DNA of 64,000 bases from Paenibacillus sp. 1_12 (GCF_900114475.1 NZ_FOTE01000011.1:62001-126000), one strand, 5' to 3'. Numbered from the stretch's first letter, positions 39,225 to 47,780 are shown. Program-made: numbers and translations. The notes: generated by a model from the letters alone, not told the origin.

Positions 39225-39970
39225 CCATACCTAAAGTATCGATATTCGGTGTTCCCTTTTCCAAGTTAGGCATGAATGAGACGGTTGAACAGGTTACCCG
39301 TATGATTGAATCCCGGAAGCCGCATCAAATTATTACCGCCAATCCAATTATGGTGATGTCAGCTGTGGAGAGTGTGTCCTATCTAAAGCTGCTTCAAGCA
39401 GCCGATTTGGTTGTGCCGGATGGGGCAGGCATCGTATGGGCTGCAAATTATGTGGGGAATCCCGTTGCTGAGCGTGTAACCGGATTTGACCTGCTGCATC
39501 GGCTGATGCAGCTCGGGGAGCCAAAAGGCTGGAAAGTATATCTGCTGGGAGCTTCTCCGGAAATGATAGCAGCGGCTGCAGACAGTTTAAAAAGGCAGTA
39601 TCCTGCATTGCAGCTTGTAGGCTACCGCGATGGTTACTTTCGTGATGATGAGGATGCTGCTGTTATTGCGAATATTCGGGAGCACGATCCGGACATCCTA
39701 TTGATAGGACGATCTGCCGATAAGCAGGAGCCGTGGATCGCGAAGTACAAGCAGCAGCTGCAGGTTCCGGTTATTATGGGTGTGGGCGGCAGCTTTGATG
39801 TGCTGTCGGGTAAACTGAAGCGGGCACCTGGGATTTTTCAAAAGCTTCGCTTGGAGTGGTTTTATCGCCTCCTACAAGAACCATGGCGTTACAAGAGAAT
39901 GCTTGTGCTGCCGAAATTCGCAATGAAAGTGATTCGTGAAAAGAAAAACGTGCAAACCTCTGGAAAATAG
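39221..39970 (+). CDS. tagA: WecG/TagA/CpsF family glycosyltransferase (probable ManNAc transferase)
   Basis: 249 residues of the GT26 family. In wall teichoic acid synthesis TagA transfers ManNAc from UDP-ManNAc to undecaprenyl-PP-GlcNAc. Markers are ITANPIMVMSAVES (near 38-51) with the acceptor-site Asn, VVPDGAGIVWAANYVG (catalytic-type Asp near 67), YLLGASPEMI, and the C-terminal basic tail RAPGIFQKLRLEWFYRLLQEPWRYKR that associates with membrane. TTG at 39221 overlaps csaB by four bases, with AAAGGAAGG upstream. No separate promoter is seen. Confidence 0.92.
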   Translation: MTIPKVSIFGVPFSKLGMNETVEQVTRMIESRKPHQIITANPIMVMSAVESVSYLKLLQAADLVVPDGAGIVWAANYVGNPVAERVTGFDLLHRLMQLGEPKGWKVYLLGASPEMIAAAADSLKRQYPALQLVGYRDGYFRDDEDAAVIANIREHDPDILLIGRSADKQEPWIAKYKQQLQVPVIMGVGGSFDVLSGKLKRAPGIFQKLRLEWFYRLLQEPWRYKRMLVLPKFAMKVIREKKNVQTSGK

Positions 39971-40093
39971 CGGAAATAAGACCGAAAATAAAAGACTTTC
40001 ATTTAAATTGAAGGTAGTAATATGCGCCCGGACGGAGTATAATTTAAATTGTTTTCGGGGTTTTTATAGATACAAAGGGGCTGTGTAAATAGA

Positions 40094-41194
40094 ATGAACG
40101 TATTGTACGGAATTGGCTTTGTAGTGGCCTGCTTGATTGCCTTGCTGATGACGCCTTTGGTGAAGCGCTTTGCATTTTGGGTAGGGGCTGTAGATGCACC
40201 CAATCACCGGAAGGTACATAGTCGGATCATGCCTAGATTAGGTGGTCTTGCTATTTTCATTGCATTTGTAGGGGCGTATTTCGTAGTTTCACCTGCAGTT
40301 CAATCCGATGTAGCATTGGGGCTGCTGGTTGGTGGTGCGATTGTTGTTTTGGTAGGGGCCTTGGACGACCGGTTTGACCTCTCACCAAGAATTAAACTGC
40401 TTGGACAAATAATTGCAGCCTGTGTTGTTGTATATTCAGGGGTCGTCATTGACTTAGTTAATGTGCCTTTTGGGGATACGATGATCTCCTTGACGTGGTT
40501 GTCGGTGCCATTGACGATTTTCTGGATTGTTGGTGTAACGAATGCGATCAACCTAATTGATGGATTAGACGGCTTATCAGCCGGCGTCTCTGGCATTGCA
40601 ATAACTACGATTCTTGTACTTGCTCTCATGATGGGGAATGTGACCGTCGTTTTATTGAGTGTAATTTTGCTTGGTAGCATTATTGGTTTCTTATTTTATA
40701 ATTTTCATCCGGCCAAAATTTTTATGGGTGATTCGGGTGCATTATTTTTAGGATTTGCGCTGGCGACTTTGTCTATCCTTGGCTTTAAGCAATCGATCGT
40801 GCTTTCTCTGCTTGTTCCTATTATGATACTTGGAGTTCCGATCTCGGATACGCTATTTGCGATATTAAGACGTTGGGTGAATAAGACTCCGATTTCCAAA
40901 CCGGACAAGAGCCATTTGCACCATTGTTTGCTCCAGCTGGGCTTCAGCCACCGTATTACCGTACTAATTATATATGGGATTGCATCTATATTCGGCGCTT
41001 CAGCAGTTTTACTATCTTATATGTCAGAGCAAGAACTTATCTGGGGAATGGTTCTGCTGATTGTTGTACTCATAGCTATTCTCGTATTGGGTGCGGAAGC
41101 GATCGGCATTATCAGTCAAACCAAAAAGCCAGTCCTGCGATTTTTGCAAAAAGTAAGAGTCCTGCTAAGTACACGTTCACGTATGACCAAATAA
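40094..41194 (+). CDS. tagO: Undecaprenyl-phosphate GlcNAc-1-phosphate transferase (TagO/WecA)
   Basis: A 366-residue MraY-family enzyme with about 10-11 membrane helices. It moves GlcNAc-1-phosphate from UDP-GlcNAc to undecaprenyl phosphate, the first step of lipid-linked wall polymer synthesis. The motifs are complete: PNHRKVHSRIMPRLGG (36-51), VGALDDRFDLSP (87-98), NLIDGLDGLSAG, HPAKIFMGDSGALFLGF, and the histidine-rich SHLHHCLLQLGFSH (loop E). A perfect TATAAT at 40038-40043 lies upstream without a clear -35, so tagO may have its own promoter. A terminator follows. Confidence 0.96.
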   Translation: MNVLYGIGFVVACLIALLMTPLVKRFAFWVGAVDAPNHRKVHSRIMPRLGGLAIFIAFVGAYFVVSPAVQSDVALGLLVGGAIVVLVGALDDRFDLSPRIKLLGQIIAACVVVYSGVVIDLVNVPFGDTMISLTWLSVPLTIFWIVGVTNAINLIDGLDGLSAGVSGIAITTILVLALMMGNVTVVLLSVILLGSIIGFLFYNFHPAKIFMGDSGALFLGFALATLSILGFKQSIVLSLLVPIMILGVPISDTLFAILRRWVNKTPISKPDKSHLHHCLLQLGFSHRITVLIIYGIASIFGASAVLLSYMSEQELIWGMVLLIVVLIAILVLGAEAIGIISQTKKPVLRFLQKVRVLLSTRSRMTK

Positions 41195-41212
41195 GATGAG
41201 AAGCAATATAAA

Positions 41213-41245
41213 AAAGGCCTCGAACCCATTAGGTTCGGGGCCTTT
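41213..41245 (+). terminator. Terminator after tagO
   Basis: AAAGGCCTCGAACC (41213-41226), loop CATTA, GGTTCGGGGCCTTT (41232-41245), a 14 bp stem with one G-U pair. The stem carries its own terminal TTT. Confidence 0.85.
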
Positions 41246-41755
41246 GCATATTCAGCGGTTCGAGTAAAATCAGAATGTACACATGGAAAATAATACGTGA
41301 TGACGTAAGCGTATAGTTCGTTGTATACTAAGTTTCGTAAGAGAGGCAATACGAAGTTGATAGACAACCTGATATACGAAATCAGATGAAATGAGTTGGT
41401 CGAAAAATAAAAAGTTTTTTTAGAACAGCGCAACTTTTTATACAACGCCGCGTTTAATACATTGAAACACAAAAAAGCAGGGCAGTAAGTAAAAGGTTGG
41501 ATATATTTTGCAACACACCTCTTTACCTTACTAGGATTGCAGTGTATAATGTACAAGGGTGTACGATTAACTAGCTTTTCATTCTATTGTTTACTAGTTT
41601 CTGCAAACTTATACGTTGCAGACCTTAATAAATAAAAATTCATTTCGCTCAACTCTGGGAAGGGGGTGAAACGGCTAATGAGTGCATCGAGCTATAATCC
41701 ATCTAAACAGAACTCTAAAAAACCGAAAGATATTCGAGGAGGAGAACTAAAGGTT
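41246..41755 (+). promoter_or_regulatory. Long leader/promoter region of the S-layer gene
   Basis: These 510 AT-rich bases lead into the S-layer gene. They hold one plausible sigma-A promoter (41522-41550), an inverted repeat AAAAAGTT (41409-41416) / AACTTTTT (41432-41439), and two good ribosome sites: AAGGGGGTGA before ATG 41678 and GAGGAGG before ATG 41756. The 5' untranslated leader would be over 100 bases. Long leaders are known for stable S-layer mRNAs. No other gene is seen in the stretch. Confidence 0.6.
41522..41550 (+). promoter_or_regulatory. Candidate sigma-A promoter of the S-layer gene
   Basis: TTTACC (41522-41527) is 17 bases from a perfect TATAAT (41545-41550). It is the best-spaced pair in the region. 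Further promoters may exist upstream, as is common for S-layer genes. Confidence 0.6.
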
Positions 41756-44700
41756 ATGAAAAAAAGTTTATCTACTATTTTATCCCTAGCTATGGCATTC
41801 TCAATGTTTTCATCAGTAGCTCTTGCTGCAGAAAATGAAGTTGACGCAACTAAATCATCCGCTGATTTTAAAGATCTTAAAGATCTTGATGCAGCTACAA
41901 AAGTAAAATTTGACGCATTGATTTCCGCTGGTGTTTTTGACGGCGTAAAAGAAGGCGAATTTGGTCTTAAAGAAGAAATGAACCGTGCTCAATTTGCTAA
42001 AGTAGCAGCTTTGATCTTCGGATTGAAAGTGGACACTACTTTGAAAACTTCGACTTTCACTGATGTGAAATCCGATGATCCAGCAAACGGCTACGCAGTA
42101 CCTTACATCGAAGCTGTTAAAGCAGCAGGTATCACTGATGGTTATGCTCCTGGTCAATACAACCCAGCTGGTAAAGTAACTAAAGAACAACTGGCAACTT
42201 TCTTGATTCGCGGTCTTAACAAAGACGCTGCAGCTAAAGCAACTCCAGGTGTTACTGACGCTACTGTATCCGATTGGGCTAAAGGTTATGTAGCATTAGC
42301 TCTTCAATTGAAATTGCTGAGCAATGGTACTGACGGTAAATTTGGCGGTACTTCCAATGCAACTCGCGATTTGTTGGTTCTTGGCGCTTCTGAAGCTAAG
42401 GCTCAATGGAAACCGGTTTTCAATGGTAAATACGCTATTTACTCTTTGAAAGCTACTGATGCTAATGTATTGTCTCTTCAATTGAACGGTCCTTTGACAG
42501 ACGATGCTGCTAAAGCTTTTAAACTTGAAATCAAAAAAGACGGTAATGCAGTAACTAACTACACAACTAAGTGGAGTGACGATAAAACTACAGCTACTTT
42601 GACTTTTGATTCCAAATTCCAAAACAATGTATATGCTGCAACTATTAGTGGTGTTAGCAATCTTGACAGCACAGCTGCAACATCTTCTGTTACTACAACT
42701 GTAGAAAGAATTGCTAAGATTGAGTTCTTGTCTGCTTCCGAAACAATTGCAAGAACAACTAAAAAAGTTCGCATTGATTTCAAAGCAACTAACCAATACG
42801 GTGCAAAATCTACTTTGTCAAACAGTAACTTCCAAATTAACAGCAGCAGCAACACTACAATCAGTGGTATTAGTGGTGAGCAAGCATTCTATCTTTCCCA
42901 AGATGCAAAAGATGCTCCTAACCAAACTGAAAGTAAACTTGATCGCAATGACCGTATTTCGATCACAATTATTCATGAAGATTCAGGCGTAACTGCTAAT
43001 AAAGTATTTGCAGTCGGCGAAGCTCCATTTATCTCTAAAATTGAAGTGGGCGACTTGAAAAATAGCTCAAACCAAAAAATTGATGTTCTTGAAGCCAACA
43101 AAGACACTTACTTGGATTTCAAAGCATATGACCAATATGGTCTTCCTGTAGAAGATCAAGCGACTTTGAGAGATGGCGTTTCCGTTCATTCTAATGACGG
43201 CAATCTTAAAAGAGTAGCAACAGACAGCAAAGGTGACACTTGGTTTGTTGAAAGTGAAATCGGAACTGACGCTGCAGACTTGAAGTTCAAGTATGACAAG
43301 AAAGAATCAAAAGACAATGTTGTAATTAATGTTATTGCTAATGGTTCAGGTCAAACAGTAACTAAAACAGTTAAAGTAACTGCTAGTAAAGTTCCTGCAA
43401 CTATTGAATTCGGTAGCTACAACTACACGTTGGCTAACGGAGATGGATTGACAAACGATAGTGACGTTGACCAAAAAATGTATGTTCCGATTATTGTTAA
43501 AGATATTAAAGGTGATGTTCTTTCAGCTGATGATATCGTAGACAATAGCGACAAATTTACAGTATATTCTTCCGGTGGTATTCAATTGTCTAGCGATAGA
43601 GTAGCTACTACTGATAAATATATTGTTAAAAGCGGAGCACACAAAGGCCAAATCGCAATCGGTAGAGTAACTAACAAAGGTAATGCTTCCATTACTGTAC
43701 AATTGATTGATAATTCGAATGCAAAAGCGGTCTTCTCTGCATCTGTTGGTGAAGAGCGTAAAGCAGAAAAAATTGCTTTCTCTGTAACTCCTAAAAAGTT
43801 CCAAATCAATGGTACTGATAACGAGTTGAAATTCAAAATTTATGATCAACATGGTTCGGAATTTAAACTATCTGGAACTGGCGCAGAGGCTCCGTACTCA
43901 GTGGCATTAAGATTACAAGGTAATCCGCTTGGTGGATTGGCTCTGAAGAGCAATGATGTTGCTGATTCCAATGCTTATATTGCAGCAGGTGCAACGCAAG
44001 CAGGTGTTAACAAAATGTTCTCCGTAGTGCCAAAGGCTTCAGTAAGTACTGTTACAAGCACTGTTTATAAGTACAATGTTACAAATAATGATTATAGCAC
44101 TGTTGGTTTTGATGTAGCTACACTTACACCAAATCAAATTTTTGACAAGTCATTCAAATTCTTCACAGATAGCAATAATGCAACAGCAGTTAATGGTTCG
44201 AATGGTGTTGCTAGTGCTGTTAAACTTCCTGTAGCAACTGGTGCTTACACACTTTATGCAGAATTGTTCAGAACTGAAAACAACAAGACAGTTTCAGTGT
44301 CGACTTTAAACACTACACTCGAAATCCTTGATGTTAACGACAGCAAAAACAAATTGACTTATGAAGCTTACTTGGATAAAGGTACAAACAATGGTGTTGG
44401 CAGCTCAGTACTTGCTGTTAAAGACTACATGGGTTCCAATGCTCTTACCAACTCCACAGGTACTGTAACAGGCGCTGCTTATGTAAGAGCTAATCTTCCT
44501 AAGTTGAGCAAAGAAGTAAAAGTTAGAGCGAAAAACAACACTGGTGAAGCGGTAGCAGTACCACAAACTATCTCTTCTGTAACAAGCTCTAATCCACTAG
44601 TTCTTACTGTTACACCAGGAACAACAACAGGATTCGTAACTGGTCTTGATGCTGGTACTGCTAATTTGAGAGTTGTTTATAAAGATGCTAAAGGTGACTT

Positions 44701-45163
44701 CCAAACTACAAGTGTTGATGTAACAACTAAGAATGAAGGTCCTCAAGTAGCTAGTATTGCTCTTAAGAACTCTGCTAAAACTGTAGCTAGAAGTGCTCTT
44801 ACTACATTGATGGGTACTACAAATCCTCTTACAAACACAGCTGGTAACTTGTATGTTCAGAATGCTGAAATTGCTGAGAAAATAACTGTTAAAGATCAAT
44901 TCAGTAATGAGTATGTATCAGAAAAAGCACCAGGAACAAGAAAAGCAGACAACGCTGGTGGTACAACAGATCAATTCGTTGGACAACATCAATCTGTTCT
45001 TAACTTGACTTACTATGCATCTGATATTGTAGGTACAGGAACTGTAACTATTAATGCATCTACTGGTCAAATTACAAATATCGATCCTACTGTAACTGGC
45101 TTCACAGTGAACGTAATTGCACCTTCTGGTGTTAGTGCATCCACTGCTATTACACTTAACTAA
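41756..45163 (+). CDS. S-layer protein with three N-terminal SLH motifs
   Basis: 1135 residues from ATG 41756. A signal peptide (KKSLSTILSLAMAFSMFSSV, cleavage after ALA near residue 24) precedes three SLH motifs (about 37-86, 95-148, 160-212; e.g. FTDVKSDDPANGYAVPYIEA). The rest is Ser/Thr/Asn/Val-rich beta-type sequence with no cysteine seen, typical of a self-assembling surface array. Codon use is strongly biased and AT-rich beside its neighbours, as expected for very high expression. A second in-frame start, ATG 41678 with an excellent ribosome site, would add 26 residues before the signal peptide. The gene sits after csaB-tagA-tagO, the pathway for its anchor. Confidence 0.93.
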   Translation: MKKSLSTILSLAMAFSMFSSVALAAENEVDATKSSADFKDLKDLDAATKVKFDALISAGVFDGVKEGEFGLKEEMNRAQFAKVAALIFGLKVDTTLKTSTFTDVKSDDPANGYAVPYIEAVKAAGITDGYAPGQYNPAGKVTKEQLATFLIRGLNKDAAAKATPGVTDATVSDWAKGYVALALQLKLLSNGTDGKFGGTSNATRDLLVLGASEAKAQWKPVFNGKYAIYSLKATDANVLSLQLNGPLTDDAAKAFKLEIKKDGNAVTNYTTKWSDDKTTATLTFDSKFQNNVYAATISGVSNLDSTAATSSVTTTVERIAKIEFLSASETIARTTKKVRIDFKATNQYGAKSTLSNSNFQINSSSNTTISGISGEQAFYLSQDAKDAPNQTESKLDRNDRISITIIHEDSGVTANKVFAVGEAPFISKIEVGDLKNSSNQKIDVLEANKDTYLDFKAYDQYGLPVEDQATLRDGVSVHSNDGNLKRVATDSKGDTWFVESEIGTDAADLKFKYDKKESKDNVVINVIANGSGQTVTKTVKVTASKVPATIEFGSYNYTLANGDGLTNDSDVDQKMYVPIIVKDIKGDVLSADDIVDNSDKFTVYSSGGIQLSSDRVATTDKYIVKSGAHKGQIAIGRVTNKGNASITVQLIDNSNAKAVFSASVGEERKAEKIAFSVTPKKFQINGTDNELKFKIYDQHGSEFKLSGTGAEAPYSVALRLQGNPLGGLALKSNDVADSNAYIAAGATQAGVNKMFSVVPKASVSTVTSTVYKYNVTNNDYSTVGFDVATLTPNQIFDKSFKFFTDSNNATAVNGSNGVASAVKLPVATGAYTLYAELFRTENNKTVSVSTLNTTLEILDVNDSKNKLTYEAYLDKGTNNGVGSSVLAVKDYMGSNALTNSTGTVTGAAYVRANLPKLSKEVKVRAKNNTGEAVAVPQTISSVTSSNPLVLTVTPGTTTGFVTGLDAGTANLRVVYKDAKGDFQTTSVDVTTKNEGPQVASIALKNSAKTVARSALTTLMGTTNPLTNTAGNLYVQNAEIAEKITVKDQFSNEYVSEKAPGTRKADNAGGTTDQFVGQHQSVLNLTYYASDIVGTGTVTINASTGQITNIDPTVTGFTVNVIAPSGVSASTAITLN

Positions 45164-45180
45164 TCTTTAATATCTTTTTA

Positions 45181-45209
45181 AAAGAAGACCCTTTGGGTCT
45201 TCTTTTTTT
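45181..45209 (+). terminator. Intrinsic terminator of the S-layer gene
   Basis: AAAGAAGACCC (45181-45191), loop TTT, GGGTCTTCTTT (45195-45205), then more T bases. A copy of the right arm, GGGTCTTCTTTTTATA, recurs alone at 45263-45278. Confidence 0.92.
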
Positions 45210-45274
45210 ATATACCTCACTACAAATCCTCAATAATCTTGGCAATGGATGGAGGAGCCTGTGGGTCTTCTTTT

Positions 45275-45294
45275 TATAGCTTGATCAAGCTATA
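45275..45294. promoter_or_regulatory. Perfect 20-base palindrome upstream of the unknown secreted protein
   Basis: TATAGCTTGATCAAGCTATA reads the same on both strands. It lies 37 bases before the next gene, where an operator or promoter-overlapping site could sit. The symmetry is seen; a bound regulator is inference. Confidence 0.5.
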
Positions 45295-45330
45295 CTTATA
45301 AATACAAATATTAAAGGATAAGAGAGGTAT

Positions 45331-45954
45331 ATGATGTACAAACCTACAATTAAAATTACCATTGCTGTTATGATACTTTGGACAACCACGGTTCTTATAG
45401 CGAATGCAGATGGCGTATCAACCAACACTCAAGCGGGAACCATTGACGACCCCGTAATTACAAAAAGCTACTTTGAGCAAAACATTAAATTGAAAATTGC
45501 CGAAGAACTCAACAAGCAAACGATTACGGAAGATAAGGTCAAGCAGATTGTGGCAAGTGAACTCTCAGCAACCAAACCCAACTCAACACCAACGGATAAT
45601 GGTAAGACGACAACTCCACCAATAGATGTTCCCAACCAAACTTCATCAGGGAGCTCACAGTTGAACGTTATCAAACTGGAACCTGGACAATCCATTTATG
45701 GCGGGCCAGGAACAGAAATCATTGTTCGAACCGGAAAAGTTACTGTAGTTAGCTCCGATGATAATGGAATTCCTGATTTAACCTCAGGAAAAGATATTGT
45801 AGCTGGAGCAGTTGTCGAATTAAATCATTTGCTGATGATTCCTCGTGATGGACGTGGGATCAAGAGTGATCCTAAGCTCAAGCAGGATATTTATATAATG
45901 GTACGCGGAGGCTATTTGATTACCAATGCCGATGGTAGTAAAGTAACTACATAA
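45331..45954 (+). CDS. Secreted or membrane-anchored protein of unknown function
   Basis: 207 residues. A signal peptide or anchor covers about 8-27. A helical segment (45-80) and a Thr/Pro/Ser/Asn-rich linker (80-110) lead to a compact C-terminal domain (about 112-200). That domain contains LEPGQSIYGGPGTEIIVRTG, LTSGKDIVAGAVVELNHLL, IPRDGRGIKSD and YIMVRGGY. I do not recognise the family with certainty; the C-terminal domain looks like a conserved beta-rich surface module. Tandem ATGs at 45331 and 45334 are both possible after GAGAGG. Its place directly after the S-layer gene suggests a cell-surface role. Confidence 0.7.
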   Translation: MMYKPTIKITIAVMILWTTTVLIANADGVSTNTQAGTIDDPVITKSYFEQNIKLKIAEELNKQTITEDKVKQIVASELSATKPNSTPTDNGKTTTPPIDVPNQTSSGSSQLNVIKLEPGQSIYGGPGTEIIVRTGKVTVVSSDDNGIPDLTSGKDIVAGAVVELNHLLMIPRDGRGIKSDPKLKQDIYIMVRGGYLITNADGSKVTT

Positions 45955-45990
45955 ATTTTGCCCATAATGACAATAGTTTATACGACTGCT

Positions 45991-46027
45991 GATCCGTGCA
46001 ATGGAAATACTACGATTATCACGGATC
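45991..46027 (+). promoter_or_regulatory. Inverted repeat before the SASP ribosome site
   Basis: GATCCGTG (45991-45998) and CACGGATC (46020-46027) are perfectly complementary with 21 bases between, and GGGAGGTGA follows at once. An AATACTA at 46006-46012 resembles a sigma-G -10 (CATACTA) but no convincing -35 was found. Confidence 0.45.
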
Positions 46028-46042
46028 GGGAGGTGAATGACT

Positions 46043-46309
46043 ATGGCTAGTCGTAAGAAAATAGTGCCGGAAAGCCATCAAGCTCTTGATTTACTTAAAT
46101 ATGAAATTGCAGCTGAAATGGGATTGCCTGTAGGAAAATCGTTAGCAGATATGAATGTTGAATTTGCAACGGAATTAGGTGCAATTTCTTCAAATTTGGT
46201 CAAGGAAGACTACTGGGGACACATCACATCGAGAGACGCGGGTGCCGTTGGTGGAGCGATTACAAGCAGGTTAATTAGAAAAGCTGAAGAAACCATGTTT
46301 AGTTTATAA
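46043..46309 (+). CDS. Alpha/beta-type small acid-soluble spore protein
   Basis: 88 residues. SASPs coat spore DNA, protect it from UV and heat, and are digested at germination. Features are QALDLLKYEIAAEMGLP (15-31), with the protease GPR site in YEIA, and the C-terminal SRDAGAVGGAITSRLIRKAEETM (63-85). It is longer than the usual 60-75 residues because of a middle segment NVEFATELGAISSNLVKEDYWGHI. ATG at 46043 sits six bases after GGGAGGTGA; an ATG two codons earlier abuts the ribosome site. A sporulation-stage promoter is expected but not clear. Confidence 0.88.
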   Translation: MASRKKIVPESHQALDLLKYEIAAEMGLPVGKSLADMNVEFATELGAISSNLVKEDYWGHITSRDAGAVGGAITSRLIRKAEETMFSL

Positions 46310-46347
46310 GGACATTTATTAAGATTATTAGAACTCATGCAATTTTA

Positions 46348-46376
46348 TTGACAGTACCCAGTAAATCCAGTAACAT
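46348..46376 (+). promoter_or_regulatory. Candidate sigma-A promoter of metK
   Basis: A perfect TTGACA (46348-46353) is 17 bases from TAACAT (46371-46376). The transcript would begin near 46383, just before the two competing hairpins at 46385-46425. Confidence 0.55.
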
Positions 46377-46384
46377 AACTAAAG

Positions 46385-46431
46385 AAGGTCATACAGAATG
46401 TAACCTTTTCCGATAGGAAAGGGTTGATTTT
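46385..46431 (+). terminator. Terminator-like hairpin with overlapping alternative stem in the metK leader
   Basis: AACCTTTTCC (46402-46411), loop GATA, GGAAAGGGTT (46416-46425), then GATTTTTTG, forms an intrinsic terminator. The upstream segment AAGGTCATAC can instead pair with GTAACCTT (46385-46407), using part of the terminator's left arm. The two folds exclude each other, as in attenuators. The simpler reading is a plain terminator for the SASP gene. Confidence 0.55.
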
Positions 46432-46458
46432 TTGTCTAAGGCTTCAACTTAATTATAT

Positions 46459-46495
46459 GCTTATAAAGCAATATTTTACGAAAATACTAAGGAGG
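46459..46495 (+). repeat. Head-plus-hairpin element before metK
   Basis: GCTT-ATA-AAGC (46459-46469) is followed by TATTTT (46472-46477), loop ACG, AAAATA (46481-46486), then CTAAGGAGG. The layout equals that before glyA, with the two hairpins in the same order and distance to the ribosome site, though the head sequence has diverged. Confidence 0.6.
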
Positions 46496-46503
46496 TCGAT
46501 AGT

Positions 46504-47712
46504 ATGTCATCAATACCACGCGGTCGACGCTTATTTACATCGGAATCAGTAACAGAAGGCCATCCAGATAAAATTTGTGATCAAATTTCTGATTCCGTTC
46601 TTGACGCATTCCTGGCCAATGATCCCAATGCTCGTGTAGCATGCGAAGTTTCCGTTGCAACAGGGCTAGTGTTAGTTATTGGAGAAATTTCGAGCCAATC
46701 GGAATATGTCGATATTCAAGCTATTGCTCGTCAAACGATTAAGGAAATTGGTTATACTCGCGCTAAATTTGGTTTTGATTCTCAGACCTGCGCAGTGCTG
46801 GTTTCTTTGAATGAGCAATCCGCTGATATTGCACAAGGAGTTAATCGTGCTCTTGAAGCTCGTGAAGGTCAAATGTCTGATGAAGAAATTGAAGCCATTG
46901 GAGCAGGAGACCAAGGAATGATGTTTGGTTTCGCGGTGAATGAAACTCCTGAGTTAATGCCGCTACCTATTTCTATTGCACATCAACTTTCGCGTAGATT
47001 AACTGAGGTTCGTAAAAACGGTACTTTGCCGTACTTGCGCCCTGATGGTAAAACACAAGTAACAGTTGAGTATGATGGAGATATACCAGTGCGTGTAGAT
47101 GCTATTGTAGTATCGACCCAGCATAGTGAAGATACAACATTAGAGCAAATTCAGGCAGATATTAAGGAGCATGTTATCAAGCCGATCGTTTCTGAAAAGC
47201 TGCTTGATGCTGATACTAAATATTTCATTAATCCAACAGGCCGTTTCGTTATCGGTGGACCACATGGAGATGCCGGATTAACAGGACGTAAAATTATCGT
47301 AGATACATACGGTGGATATGCACGTCATGGCGGCGGCGCTTTTTCGGGTAAAGATCCGACAAAAGTAGACCGTTCGGGTGCTTATGCTGCACGTTATGTA
47401 GCGAAGAATATTGTAGCAGCTGGTTTGGCTGATAAATGCGAAGTCCAATTGGCTTATGCAATTGGTGTTGCACGTCCAGTTTCGATTGCTGTGGACACTT
47501 TTGGCACAGGTAAGGTAAGTGAAGAAAAGCTGGTTGAAGTAGTTCGTGCTCATTTTGACCTGCGTCCAGCGGGAATTATTAAAGAATTGGGACTTCGTAA
47601 ACCAATTTACAAGCAAACTGCAGCATACGGACATTTTGGTCGGACAGATATCGATCTTCCATGGGAACGCACAGATAAAGCGGAACTGTTAAAACGCGAC
47701 GCTCTTGCTTAA
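46504..47712 (+). CDS. metK: S-adenosylmethionine synthetase
   Basis: 402 residues, the usual length. MetK makes S-adenosylmethionine from methionine and ATP. Signatures are [20 protein letters not shown] (11-30), [12 protein letters not shown] (about 137-148) and the P-loop-like [16 protein letters not shown] (about 277-292). AAGGAGGTC precedes the ATG. No S-box (SAM-I) riboswitch is visible upstream, although many Firmicutes control metK that way; a hairpin element and possible attenuator occupy the leader instead. Confidence 0.97.
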   Translation: MSSIPRGRRLFTSESVTEGHPDKICDQISDSVLDAFLANDPNARVACEVSVATGLVLVIGEISSQSEYVDIQAIARQTIKEIGYTRAKFGFDSQTCAVLVSLNEQSADIAQGVNRALEAREGQMSDEEIEAIGAGDQGMMFGFAVNETPELMPLPISIAHQLSRRLTEVRKNGTLPYLRPDGKTQVTVEYDGDIPVRVDAIVVSTQHSEDTTLEQIQADIKEHVIKPIVSEKLLDADTKYFINPTGRFVIGGPHGDAGLTGRKIIVDTYGGYARHGGGAFSGKDPTKVDRSGAYAARYVAKNIVAAGLADKCEVQLAYAIGVARPVSIAVDTFGTGKVSEEKLVEVVRAHFDLRPAGIIKELGLRKPIYKQTAAYGHFGRTDIDLPWERTDKAELLKRDALA

Positions 47713-47748
47713 CCAATTTTTAGGACAAGCTTTATAATGAAATATTCA

Positions 47749-47780
47749 AAAGCAGGTGGGAAGACGCCCATCTGCTTTTT
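47749..47780 (+). terminator. Intrinsic terminator of metK
   Basis: AAAGCAGGTGGG (47749-47760), loop AAGACG, CCCATCTGCTTT (47767-47778), one G-U pair, ending in T bases. Confidence 0.88.

Noticed and set aside
46006-46012. Sigma-G promoter of the SASP gene
   Set aside because: AATACTA resembles the -10, but no -35 at proper spacing was found.
46310-46503. SAM-I (S-box) riboswitch before metK
   Set aside because: The region lacks the conserved S-box core and is too short for the four-helix junction; only simple hairpins are seen.
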